In this document: in pieces, positions 20,891 to 33,164 of the stretch
How positions within the stretch are numbered: the stretch's first letter is position 1
How the letters are laid out: each line of letters opens with the position of its first letter
DNA from: Nageia nagi
Taxonomy: Eukaryota > Pinophyta
Direction of reading: 5' to 3'
NCBI GenBank assembly: GCA_050084985.1
Contig: JBITNC010000002.1
Coordinates: forward strand, 15,686,001-15,750,000
Length of the DNA: 64,000 nucleotides
Position numbers and translations under genes: made by a program
The notes under the pieces: model-generated
Told to the model about the DNA's origin: nothing
Databases searched by the model: none
What the model saw: only the letters and a program-made list of their open reading frames with translations

Positions 20891-21709
20891 AATTAGGGAT
20901 TTGACTTGTGTATGGTTAGAGTTGGGGTTGACATCCCCAAACCAAATGGAAATGACATTCTAACAGCCCTAGTTAATGGTTGAAATTGAAACCTTAAAAA
21001 GGATACCAAATGTTAATGCTGATGTGTACAATGTGCCAGCAACTGCATTGGAAGCAAGATCAACAAAATTATTTTGAATTTCCATACCAATCACAAAGTG
21101 CCAGCAACACCATATAAACTGTCAGTAGTTGGATACTCGTTAAAAACTCATGAAAAAAATTGACCTGACTGCTAAATACTTCTTTTTCTAAAAACAATAA
21201 GTTTTTTTCTCGGTTTTTCTCAACTTACTCCCAAAACACCAGACAACTCTTCCTCTCTAACCATGCCAATGGATCTCAACATAGAGCAGAAAGGAGTTGG
21301 TGTAGATATGCACCAGCATTATATATATGGATATCTTGAAACATCATTGGACCAGCTCTTCACACACCCTAAACATATGCAACACATGCAGAAGTCTATT
21401 AAGCATAGATGACAATATTGCAGTGCTTGGTTAACATTTAGCTGTTATAGTATACAATGGGAAAAGTCAAATAGATACCCTTGAGCTACAAAAGGCCTCA
21501 ATGACTTGTGAAACCAAACAATCTTCGCTACAAAAGGAATAATAAGTAAAGAAATTGATCTAAGGACAAGTTTTCGGTGCTCATTATTATCTACTTTGGT
21601 GGAAAATCATGAACAAGGGATAAGAACCCAAATGCAGTTCAACAATTTAAAGAAAAAAACATAACCACAAAAATTCAAAAAGAAAAAAGACTCTCACACA
21701 GGATTTTAC

Positions 21710-22400
21710 GATTTAATAGACAGAGGCAGCCGTTGCTGGTCCAACAAATCCAAGAATTTCCCCTCCAAAAGCTGCTCGCTGAGCCCGTCCCCGCGATTCT
21801 GTACAAGCTTAAAAAACCTCATAAGATGCCTCTTCTCCACCAAGCTCAGCACCCTGTCCTGGAAAATACTCGCCCTGGAATCCGGCACCGACACAAGTCC
21901 CTGAGCCTCCGTCCAAATAAAGCTCCCCTCCACCGACTTAAACTCCAAATAATTGCTCGCCCCGCCCGCAGCAGCAAATCCACCATGGGCCCCCTGCAGA
22001 ATGCGAGTTTGGGGCCCGAAATATCCAAATTAAACCCTCTAGAAGCCTCTTCTATTCCAAAGGACCTCAGCTCGAAGTCGGAATACAAATCAGACCCATT
22101 TTCAGTTAAGGGTTGGAGCTCCAGATCCTCTCCTTCTGGTAACTTCGGGGGCGATTGGGAAGCGTTTATGGGATTTATGTAATATTTGTGGAGGCTGCCA
22201 TTGGATTTTGCCCACTGTGTGAATTCGTCTAGGGAAAGGGAAGTCCAGTGGAAGCCGTAGGCATTGCAGGGATCTAAATGGAGGACTGTGTGGCCCGCAG
22301 AGGCGGCGGCACCAGCCATGATCGATTCCTGTAAGCCCGTTCCGACCACGATCATGTCGAAGGTCGTGGGTTCGATCTCCGGGAAATCGTGCTCCGCCAT
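21710..22400 (-). CDS. REP: Rab escort protein, exon 1, with a -1 frameshift
   Basis: The start is the ATG at 22400 in a strong context (ACAGCCATGGCG). The frame extends slightly upstream but without an ATG. The N-terminus has the FAD-fold-like GDI/REP signature: TFDMIVVGTGLQESIMAGAA, then GHTVLHLDP and WTSLSLDEF. A later block reads FNLDISGPKLAFCRGPMVDL, as in REP/GDI domain 1. At about 21950 the frame breaks after LLLRAG and resumes in another frame as NYLEFKSVEGSFIW; one G appears to be missing from a G-rich run. The exon ends LPLSIKS with donor GTAAAA. Plant REP is normally a single multi-exon gene. Confidence 0.85.
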
Positions 22401-23722
22401 GGCTGTCTGATTCGAATGCAAGATGATTTGATGTTAAATCCTGTGGATGATTTATATTTCGCCATTGGTGTAGGTACTTTTCTTAGTTAGTACGGATTCT
22501 TTCCCAATGTTTGGAGTATGCTCTTCTTTAATGTGTAGATACCTAACTTCTAGCAACAACTTCAATTTTACATTGTATTAAAATGAGCTACGCCATTTCA
22601 AATTTTAAAGTAATTTATTTTAATTTAAAATAGTTGAATAATTTTTTAATAACTTGAATTTAAATTAAAATGAGAGGAGGGAGGGTTTGCAATGATTCAT
22701 ATGAAAAAGGAATGTCGGAATAAAAGTAAATGGGATAACACATGTTAATCATTTCTTTCAAAAGGGTGTAGCATGGTAAAAGTTCAAAAGTGTTGATGTA
22801 AAGAATATACAGATAGTGAGGTGGGAAGAATAGGGTGATGCATGCAGAAGTATATTTTGCATCGTTGCATATTGTTGCATTACAACATTCCCAAGGGGGT
22901 CAATATAGTTTCACACAATACTGCAAAGTAGTTGTAGTTTCTTGATTAGTTGGATATGCTAATTTGCATATTTATTTAGCTTCTTGTACTATTACCTTCA
23001 GGGTCCTACCTTGGTTGATGATATTTATTTTGATAGCTTCGATATTAGCCTTGATGCTCTTCGTCATTTATTGTAGTTAGCCAAAAGACTTCTTTGTTGC
23101 ATATTTTTAGTTTTGATTTAATGTGTTGAAGCTTGTCAATGATCTTAAAATATTTTAAACCCGTGTATTTACACATTCTACCATTCTCTTATTCTTACTT
23201 CTAGTCTTGGGTGCTTTAGGAGAGATGAAAACCTAATAGAATTTGTTCCTTCTAGTTATCCATTTAGATTAAATTCAATCTCCACCTTATCTATGTTGGT
23301 TGGCTTTGGTGTACATCTTATGGGACCTCTCTTTCTATCATATTCAAATTTTGAAGTGTATGATGATCACGTATCAATACTTATACATTAGGTACAATCC
23401 AAACATGATTATGATTTATAGTATGATAACAAGTAACAAACATCATAAGTAATTTTCTCATGTAATTTATGTACTTTCTTATGTACCTTTTTCTTTAAAT
23501 ATAATCATAGCATTGCCAACCTCATTTTGAGTCTGTTTACCATTGAATTCATTTATATTGTGCTTTTCTCCTTATCTTCCTCATTCATGTAACTTTTTGG
23601 GATGCATTTTTTACCAATTTCTATAATACACCACAAATGATGATAAAATAATAATGAATTATGATATTCTCAAGTCAACTACTATTGAATAACACTCAAA
23701 TTTCAAGCAATTACCAATATGT
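22401..23722. other. Upstream region of the Rab escort gene
   Basis: AT-rich DNA that should include the promoter of the minus-strand gene. No convincing TATA box or other element could be singled out, and no gene was seen. Confidence 0.4.
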
Positions 23723-24170
23723 TGTTAGAAATTATAATGCATTATTATGTGATACCTCTTTTTAATGTAATCCACTTAATACTTAAAGGTATCTAGATAC
23801 CTTAAGTATTAAGTGAATAAAATATTAGAAAATGTTAACTTAAAAGGTTGGTTAAAGAGAGGGTTATATCCTATAAATATAGGGCTACCCCCCCTCTCAT
23901 TACACATTTGGAGAAGCATTAAAATTCTAGTCTTGTAGAATTGTAGGAATGCTCTTCTAGGATTTTTGTAAAAGATTTCTTATAGAAGAATTCTTGAGAA
24001 TTTGTAGGAGAGTTCTCTTGTGAGAAGTAATAGAAAAGATGGTTTAAAGTGGATGTACTCCCAAGAGATGGAGGAACCATTATACTTCTTGTATGTTCAA
24101 ATTATGATATTGTCTATTTATTAAGATCTTGGTAGATTAGGATTTTACTTTTTAAGGTGTAAATCCAACA
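23723..24170 (+). repeat. Solo copia LTR with perfect 5-bp target duplication
   Basis: Starts TGTTAGAAATT and ends AAATCCAACA. It is flanked by TATGT at 23718-23722 and TATGT at 24171-24175, an exact duplication. It has a 43-bp near-perfect palindrome at 23773-23815 and a CTATAAATAT box at 23871-23880, as in the LTRs of elements 1-4. No internal region is attached, so it fits recombination between two LTRs. It is related to, but distinct from, families A and B. Confidence 0.88.
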
Positions 24171-24479
24171 TATGTGAGGCCTCTATGATTGGTTCCTAAT
24201 TTATTATGTCATCCCTAACTGTTGATTATGTCTTCATTGTTTATTTTTTTAAAGGTATTTCCACTTTGCATATTATACAAATACATCATAAAATCAAAAT
24301 AGACATAGACAACCCACTATGAAAGTTTATTCTAATGAAACAACCTTCCCTTTTATATTATGTATAGGCCTTTTACACAACAATTAGTTTTTGTCTAGGA
24401 ATTTAAATAAAGCAAGTCAAGAATATTAAGTAAAATGTTAATTCAAATAATTTTATCACAATATGAACATCTTTAATTC

Positions 24480-25000
24480 AACTAATTTTGGGCTTCTTAA
24501 AGAGGTTGAAAATCTTTTTAGGAAAATGCAACTGAGAGTCGTGATTTCATGGAATGCAATGATCATAGGATATGCATAGAACGAGCCTAGTTTAAAGGCT
24601 TTCAAGTGTTTTCAAAAAATGTAATTAATTGGTTTCATACCGTATTCAAAAAATGGAGCATGAACAACTAATTATACTTGGCTTTCTTTTGCATGTAACC
24701 TTAAGATGATAAGGATTTTGTTTAACAAGATGCGCCATGAACAAATAATTTAATGGAATACAACAACTGTAGGGTATGCAAGGAATGGTTGTAACAAGTA
24801 AGCCATCAAACTATTTGAATAAATAGAATATGTGGGCATTAATGTAGATGATGTTACATTTGTTAGTGTATTATTTTCATATAGCCATGCAAGTCTAATA
24901 AAAGAGGGCTATCAATACTTATAATCCATGAATGATTATTATTTTATTAATCCTACAATTGAAATTTTGCACCTTACATTGAAGACATATTTAGGATATA
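24480..25000 (+). pseudogene. Decayed PPR segment 1
   Basis: Readable PPR pieces in shifting frames include VISWNAMIIGYA, then VGYARNGCNK, AIKLFE, DDVTFVSVLFSYSHASLIKE and GYQYL. The last is the helix preceding an E-type motif of plant PLS PPR proteins. Numerous stops make it non-functional. Confidence 0.75.
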
Positions 25001-25179
25001 TTGTACACCAAATTCAAGTAGCATAGATAAGGTGGAGATCATTTGTTGAGATCAATCAAAAATTAATAAAAAGTTATTTACATTATGATGTTATTATGAA
25101 AAAACACCAAATAAACATGTATGCTAAGTTGAGGAACATATATAAGACTTGTATACTATTTGGCAAAAAGTAGTAGAGA

Positions 25180-25820
25180 GACACCATCTCATGGACTATA
25201 ACAATTACAAGATATTCCTATATCAGGCTTCTTACGGAAACTTAAAATCTCTTTTTACGAAAATACAAAAGAGAGATTCAATCTCATGGACTATAATGAT
25301 CATAAGATATGCACATAACTAATATGGTTTAAAGGCCCTAATTAATAAATAAATATATGTGGGTCTCTTTCACATGTAATTATGATAACAACCCGATAGA
25401 CATGTACGCAAAATATGGTAGCATTAACAAGGTAAGGGTTTTATTTAACAAGATGTGTTATGGATAAATGATTTCATTGACTACAATGATTACAAAATAT
25501 GTAAGGAATGGTTGTAGTAAGGAAGCCATCAAACTATTTGAAGAAATATGACACTTTAGCTCGAGTCCAAACCATGTCATTATTATTAATATGTTATATG
25601 TATGTAGCCATGCAGGTATAGTAAAAGAGGGCTATCAATATTTCAAATCCATAAATGACTATTATCACATTATACCTACAATGGAATAGTATACATATAT
25701 GGTTGACCTTGGTTGTGTTGGGCATTTAGATGAAGCAAAATACTTGATAAATAACATGTTAATAAAACATGATGCTTTTGTGTGGATGTGTTTTCTTGGT
25801 TCCTGTAGAATCCATACACA
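25180..25820 (+). pseudogene. Decayed PPR segment 2 with E-motif
   Basis: It repeats the order seen in segment 1: a damaged WNAMI-type unit, AIKLFEE, then a segment with MVDL, GHLDEAKYLINNMLI and a VWMCFLGSCRIH-like end near 25700-25810. That is the PPR E-motif of the plant editing-factor class. Stops and frameshifts throughout. Confidence 0.72.
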
Positions 25821-25879
25821 AGGCTTATGTACTATATAATAAAATGCAATATAAAGACTTTGTCTCATGGACTATAATG

Positions 25880-26440
25880 ATTACACGAATATATTCCTAA
25901 ATTGGGATTCTTAAGGAAGTTGTAAGTCTTTTTAGGGAAATACAAAAGAGACACAATATCTTGGACTATAATGATTAAAGGATACGCACAAATGACTATG
26001 GTTTGGAGACCCTATTAAATAAGTAATTGAATTGGGTCTCTTTCACATGCGATTATAACAACAACCTTGATAGACATGTATGCAAAATATGAGAGCATTA
26101 ATAAGGTAAGGGTTTTCTTTGACAATATGCATTATGAATTAACAATTTCATGGACTATAATTCAATTGCAGGATATGCAAGGAAGCCATTAAACCATTTA
26201 AACAAATGGAATAGTTTGGCTTGAGTCTATACCATGCCATATTTATTAGTATTTTATATGAATGTAGCCACACATGTATAGTGAAATAAGGCTATCAATA
26301 CTTATAATTTATGAATAATTATTATTGTATTACACCTACAATGGAACACTATATATGTATGGTTGACCTTTTTGGTTGTATTGGGTGTCTATACCAAACA
26401 AAAGATTATAAATAGTAAGCCAATAAAATTTGATATTATA
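25880..26440 (+). pseudogene. Decayed PPR segment 3
   Basis: A third version of the same block: SWTIM-like, KEAIKPFKQME, FISILYECSHTC, GYQYL and HYICMVDLFG (about 26340-26370). It resembles segments 1 and 2 enough to suggest either local duplication or consecutive parts of one large decayed gene. Confidence 0.65.
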
Positions 26441-29400
26441 GTGTGGTCAATGCTTATTGAATTTATAAACCTTAACAAAAAATAATCAATGCAAAAAGTA
26501 ACAGAGCAAAAGTGGTGTCCAACATAATGAATTCACCTTTGTTAAGCATTCTTTCAACTTATGTTAGCTTAACGTCCTTCCAATTTGTATTAGCTTTGCA
26601 TCTTTGCAAAAAGGCATATGCAAGAGGGTTTTCACTAGGATGTCATTGAAAATGTAATATTTTCACTCATATGTCATTGGGATACAATTTCAATGGAGGT
26701 TGGTGGAGTTGATTCAATGCAGGAACATGAGAATATTTGACCATATATATATATATATTTATTTATTTATGATTATTTTAAATCATATTATCATATTTTA
26801 TGATGCTTGTAAGCCATTGTAAAATACCATCATACAAAGCGTTTTTTGGTGTAGTAAATTTTGATGAAATTATGAAGAAAAAAAATCCAAGATTTGAAAA
26901 TATGTAAAATAAAATAAAAATTGAAGTTTTGTAATAAGAATTCATAGTGATGAAAAATATACGAATAAAGTTGACGACAAATAAGGGATATTAGGATTAA
27001 TTAGAGCTAATTCCATTTTTTATTGAACTAGAGAATGGATAAGAAAATGATAACACATCAAATAAAAGGAAGCACAATAATTATTATGGATATGTAAGTA
27101 ATTAAATATATAAATTTTGATAATTGATTAAGATAACAATAATCAAACATTATCATTTTACATATTTATAATCATGGGATTGGTTCTTTATAAAATTCTT
27201 TAATTGCTTCAATTATATCATCATTCTGTAGCTTACATACATAAATTGGAATTCCTTTAAAATATGCATTAGTTACTTTAGCTCCTAAAAGGAATGCATA
27301 AAGGGGAAACAAGTACTAAGGTCCTTTCTAATTTGTGAGATAAGTTGCATCAAAGATATTTTAATATATGATAAAAATCCTATAGTTAGAATAATTGAAA
27401 TAATAGCTCATGCAAATACAATATGAATACAAACAAGATGTTATATAAGGAGGGTAAAACACTTTTTAGCTAGAGAGATAAAGAGATTTTACACTATAGA
27501 TGAGAAACCATGGAGATAAGATAATTGGGTGATGTGGGAGTCGCTTCAAATCATAGGTGATAGGTGGTTTATCCAATTATAAACTATATTACATTAAAAT
27601 CAATACTTTCAATTATCAAGAGGTTCCACTTTGCCTTTTTGAACATCATGCCTCCTTTAGATTTATATATCTGCCTCCTTTAGATTTATGGAGAAAACAT
27701 TAGAAGAAGTCCACTATGGAAAAGATTTGATTCCTCTTCACCAAGAATTACTTTTGATCATTTTCTAACATTTGATGGGGAAGGACAAACTACCCAAGAA
27801 AGTTATGTGGGAACTTGAGAGTGGTAAATTTTAGGAGGTAGAAATAAATAAATAAATAATATTAATGTTTAAGAAAAGTCTGAATAATCTAAGAACAATA
27901 TAGGGCTAATCCCTAAAAAGAAATAAATAGTTAAACAAAGAAGAATATTAAGCAAACATAGTCAAAGGGGAGGTCTCTTATGATTTGTTTGATTGTGCAC
28001 TCTTAGGCTGATGTGTGTTTGCATCGATGCTATTTTAGCTAAAGAAGGTTGTTATTCATAGAATTAAGGTCAACATGCACCCTCTATCTGGCACACCAAG
28101 TAGGTTGAGGAGAATCCTCAATCCTCCTCCTACGAACTCCCTCTCTTGAGGTAACTGGGAAGAAAGAGGTAATCAAGCGATCACTTATTAGGTGTTAGGA
28201 GTCAGATAATAGACATTTCTTGAGAAGGAAAGTCTCTTTGAGATAAAGTGCCAAATAATGGTGGTATAAGAAATGAAAGAATGTTGAAATTGAGTTACAA
28301 GAATCCTAAAAAAGATAATTATACTGCCCCCAAATCTCATAATAAATCAAACATCATAACATGAAATAATCCTCAATCTTAGGCTCTATCAAGCACAACC
28401 AACAAATTTAAAGCTCACATGCCAAATGGTGATCAATATCAATCCAAAGCTGGTGGAAGCATACTCTGAACTAACCTAGAAACATCTGCAAGCCAAGAGG
28501 AAGGTGTAGATTGAAGTAATCAAAAGGTCAAATCAACCCTTTGTCAAGACTTAGGAAGTGATGAGAGTAGTGCAATAGCTTGGGTGTGAGGGGAGGCTAG
28601 GGGGCAACCCAAGTGTGCTGAATATAGGCCCTATAAAACATGTATTTGATTGCAGCCAATGTATCATCTAGGTATCTATGAGTGTCCCCCTAGGGTATAG
28701 GTAATTGGTTTGGTTAAAACCTAAAGTATTGCAATGCTTCAAAGACCTCAAAGAACCAACACTAACGATAACCTTGAGTTGCCAAGTCCATGGACAATGC
28801 AAAGGCTCTGTAAGGGAGTTGGTCATCTCTCCCAATAGAAGTAAAGGTGTGGAGATGATGAAAAAAAAAGAACCATTAATGCAAGAGATCGTATTTGTAA
28901 AGGTTAGCAGCCAAACTTTACAAGCATATTATGGTACAAAATAGACCTCTTACTTCGATTAGAGCGAGATAGAGTAAAAACTAAAGCTTTTTAAGGCAAT
29001 AAAAAATTCCTAGTTGGAGCACAAGATACAAAGGGGAGCTATTTGGGAGATGAATAGGAGAATACGAAGCTAAGAGAAGAGAATATCACTTTGAGGAAAG
29101 TCAATGTTAAGATGAGGAGGCCTGTGTCTATGGGAATGATTCAATAGATGGATGAAAAGGAAGAAGATCACCTAATGGTGGTTAATAAAAGATCATACAA
29201 ATTGAAAAAGTATATGAAAATGCCAATCAAGAAGGCAAGGGTGGTGGATCTCACAGACCAAGAAGCGAAGGAACGAGGAGGAGCTCACCCATTATGAAGT
29301 TATCAAATAGGAATATGTTGCAAATCTCATAAGAGCATGGAACCAACTTCAATGAGGAACATAAAGTGACAAGGATGGAAATAAAAAGAGAAATAAAGTT

Positions 29401-31140
29401 ATGGATTTTCTTAAATAAAATTTTATCTTTGTAAAAGATTTTAACGAGTTAAGGAGAAGAGAAAAAATCCATCTTAAAGATTTGAACAATAGAATTTTCT
29501 TTATGAGCTCCCAACAGAAGATGGTGAATAACACATAAGATGATAAAGATAACATTTAAACTTCTTATGTGTCTCCTAATCTTTTAGGCTATATTATGTC
29601 TCTTCGATATAATATTTTTTACAATCATTTATAACAATAAACTAATTTTATTAATACATATTTTTATTCTAATTACTTTTTTATAACCACAATAAATTAG
29701 CATTTGACTTTTTGATGATCCTCACTAAAATTTCAACATTTATATTTATTTTTTTAAATAAAAAAATATGAATCAATTTGAAGGATCCTTTAAAACCAGG
29801 GTTGGAATTCCAAAAAAAAAATGGCTGTTTAACTAAATTTTTTCTTCAGTTACAATTTTTTATTATGTGTGAGACTACGGTAAAAAAAATTCATCACCTA
29901 TATATTTTTTTATGGTTAAAAGATTATATAGCTCAAAAATTAAAATTTCTAATCTTTAATGGTAGACACAATCATTCGGCTTATATTGTAAGAGTGAGTA
30001 TTGGGATAGGAATAAGATATTTTCCAATGCTGAAATAGATAAACAACTCAAGCTTTAAATAAAAATTTTCCCTAGTGTGGCTCTAGATAGGAATAAGCTA
30101 TTTGATATAAACTAAATCACATCAATAATGCATCTTAACACTGCTAATGCAGGACATACTTATAATAAGAACACTCTACAATTTGCATGCAAATTTATAC
30201 TATGTTATATTTTTGTGGAGCTAAAAGTAGCAAAAACATCTAGAGCAAGAATGTTCAACCATCCATTCGAAACCTAGATTGGAGTTAAATCTATATAAGA
30301 AAATAAAAATTCAGAGTGATAGATCTAGTACATTATAGATATCTATTTTTTATACAATTCTAAGAATTCCTCTGAAAGAACTCTATAGTATAAACTTAGA
30401 ACGAGAAGACCTTGAAGAGGAAGAGGCCATGGCTACCAAAATCAAAGATATATCTCTGCCCATTCAAAATCTAATCCCTACCATGTATCAAATCTTAACA
30501 TTGAACAACATTAATTTCTACCCATGTATCAAATCATAACATTGAACATGCATGATAAAAATAAATCCCAATGGCATACAAAATTCTTGAAATCTAGAGT
30601 CTTCTCATTTTTGATCCATAACTCAAAGAAATTGAAATAGGAAAGAATTTGATGCTCTTGAATCTTATTGCTAACTTGTTATTATTGAACCCACATAAGA
30701 GGAATTTATAAATCTACAAACTCTATAAGGCTGCAATTAGATGGCAAATTGCTAATGCCATTAAATTGATGACATTACAAACTTCATATACTTCACCAAC
30801 CTCAATGTACCAATTTGATGTCAACACCTTAATAAATAAGAATTTTAAAATATTTATTTCCAAATTCAACTTCAACTATCTATTTATATATAATATATAC
30901 ATATTTTTTGTTTATATAATTTTTTTTTACGATTTTCAATAATAATTAACTGTAGATTTTACAATTTTTTTTTAAAAATCGAAAGTAAAAATTTGCGACA
31001 CATAAATTTAAAACTGTATTCTAGAGTTTAAAATGCAAAATACAAGCTCTAGCCTCTCAAATTCCATAACTGTTTAAAACCCTTATACAACCCCATAAAA
31101 AAAGTAAAAAAAAAAGAAATATATTTGTTAACTTTAGAGT
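26441..31140. other. Long AT-rich spacer without a recognised gene
   Basis: No domain was recognised on either strand. A coding-like stretch at about 28700-29300 (plus), with KKARVVDLTDQEAKERGG, could be an old gag or LINE ORF1 relic but cannot be assigned. A short TA repeat lies near 26744. Confidence 0.45.
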
Positions 31141-31172
31141 GTATATAAATATATATATATATATATATATAA
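31141..31172. repeat. TA microsatellite
   Basis: An alternating TA run about 110 bp upstream of the mTERF start codon. It may affect the leader or promoter of that gene. Confidence 0.85.
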
Positions 31173-31286
31173 TAATTTTTTAACTTCAAAGGAGGACAGA
31201 TAAACAAACACTCAATGCAATTGAGATAGAGATCGAAACCCAGATCTCTGAAGCGTTTAGCATTAGCAGAAGAAGCTCTAAAAGCC

Positions 31287-32492
31287 ATGGACAAATTTTG
31301 CCGCCTCTTGCTTACAGCACGCATCTTCACAATTCTACGTACGTCATCAATTGCATATTCTGATTTTCCCAAATTCTTGTCAACCCTAGCCAAGGATGAG
31401 CGCAGCAAACTCTATCTCCATAACAGTGGCAATCGTCCCAAAAATCTCTTTGCAGAGTTCGCTGCCAAGAAATTCAAACTCTCCCCGGCCGATATACAAC
31501 GGATGCTTAGAGCCTGTCCTTTGTTGAAGCAGCCCAAAACCCTCGAAAGAGCGGAGCAAGTTGTAGAAATGTTGAAGAGATATGGGTGCTCAAAGCAGCA
31601 GATTGCGCTCATAATAAAGAGGCAGCCCAAGGTTCTCGTCCTCAGCGCTGAAAACACAATGGAACCCAAGATTCGATTGTTGAAGGGTTTCGGTATTCGA
31701 GGAGACGGTTTAGCCAATATGCTGACGCTCAGGCCAACCGTCTTGACCATCAGCCTTGAACATACTCTTCTTCCAAACATGGATTTTTTGAAAAAAATAT
31801 TTATTGCAGAGAAATTTCTCAGGAAAGCCCTGTCAAGAAACCCTTACATTGTTGTACAAATTCTCGAATAAACCCTAAAACCCTCGGTCGCCTTTTGGGA
31901 AGAATTCGATTTCCGCGGGGAGGAGCTTCTGCAGCTTTTACTGAAAAGCCCTGGTCTTCTGCGATGCACTTGTTGGAAGCCTGAAAAAGCTGATGTCATT
32001 TGCAGGATCGGCATTGAAAGAGGAAGCAAAATGTATGTATATGTTCTTATAGTTGTGGCTACTGGACGGATAGAAACTTTGGAGGCCAAAATAAAAAAAT
32101 TTCGACAGTGTGGAGTAACAGTGGAGGAAACAATGCAGTTATTTAGGGCTTCTCCTTATGCCTTTGGTTTGTCTAAAGAGAAAGTTAAGCAAATCATGAA
32201 CTTCGTAGTTAATGAGATGGAGTTACCCGCAAATACAGTGGCAAAGCACCCAGCATTCTTAAAGAAGATCCTAGATAAGACACTAAAGCCTAGGTTTTTA
32301 GTTTGGCAGAAAATCAAATCCATGGGTGGGAATAACATAGTCAAGCCTATTCATACAATGATGTTGATGAACGAAGAATGTTTTTTTAGCAATATTGTTA
32401 TGGGGCACCCCGAATCTAAATTTCTATATGCGTTTTATCAGGTGGTTCTTGCTTCAGGATCCAGCCCAACAGATATTTCAAAGAACCCTTAG
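31287..32492 (+). pseudogene. mTERF-domain protein gene with one internal stop codon
   Basis: The start ATG at 31287 has a strong context (AAAGCCATGGAC). The N-terminus (MDKFCRLLLTARIFTILRTS) is basic, hydroxylated and without acidic residues early on, like an organelle-targeting peptide. Tandem mTERF helices follow: LSPADIQRMLRACPLLKQP, GCSKQQIALIIKRQPKVL, then GIERGSKMYVYV, GVTVEETMQLFRASPYAFG and LPANTVAKHPAFLKKIL. mTERF proteins bind organellar nucleic acid and act in transcription, splicing or translation. A single TAA at 31869-31871 interrupts an otherwise open frame of about 400 codons ending at 32492. There is no intron, as is common in this family. It could be a fresh pseudogene, a sequencing error, or, less likely, a short protein. 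Confidence 0.85.
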
Positions 32493-33164
32493 TATTTTTC
32501 AGCATTTGATATCTTATTTTTGTAGATGCTGAGCCAATGAGAAACACGAATCAAAATGTAGCAATCATTTGTTTCTCTAAGGAATTATCTTGTAAAGTGA
32601 GAAGGGCAGCACGTTTGCCTTTGGGACCCCTTAAGAGACAGGAGGGGCAGTTGTTTTACAGTGCGGGATTCTATGTTTCCTGGATCTGATTGATATTCAA
32701 ATGAGGTATGCATGCATATAGGATATTGTTCATACAAGCTTCTGATTCCTTATGCTTCAACCGTTTAATGTTATTTAATTGGTAATATTTCAAGATTATT
32801 GGTTAAATCCAGGTAAAAAACGAGAAGAATACAACATTGCTAAATAAAGCTTTTTTCAACAGCACTCTAGCAAAAATTCACAATGCAGAAGAGATGTGGT
32901 TAAAATTCAATCCCTTAAAAATTTCCCATGTCAAATGTGATTACTCATCTAGATCAGACTCGGGTGAAAAGACCAGAGGATTCTCCTGTCTCTGGAAAGT
33001 TTTGCAACAACCAAAACTCTTTCAAATAGATATTTTATTCTTATTTTTGATTTGGGAGCCATGCCAGAACAAAGATTTGGAAAGTTACTTGGTAGTTGGC
33101 AGTAGATGCTATACCCAAATCTTCTTTTCATGTAAAAGTCACGTACCATGTTATTCCAGTAATG
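32493..33164. other. 3' flank of the mTERF gene
   Basis: No gene recognised; the 3' UTR presumably lies here. No clear terminator or polyadenylation site can be chosen. Confidence 0.4.

Larger units (their letters stand above)
16041..22400 (-). pseudogene. REP: Rab escort protein gene, 5' part (three exons), possibly inactive
   Basis: Exons 1-3 (22400-21710, 17170-17044, 16140-16041) are in order with consensus splice sites. Intron 1 is about 4.5 kb and contains LTR element 5; intron 2 is about 0.9 kb. Two single-base frameshifts, both in homopolymers, prevent a continuous product as written. The conserved reading around them suggests either very recent inactivation or base-calling errors. 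The remaining exons were not found to the left within the window. They may lie beyond copia element 1, or be missing. Identity is firm; functional status is open. Confidence 0.7.

Noticed and set aside
28700-29300. Lys/Glu-rich plus-strand text resembling a gag or LINE ORF1
   Set aside because: No diagnostic motif, several stops and no adjoining RT or LTR, so it is left unassigned.
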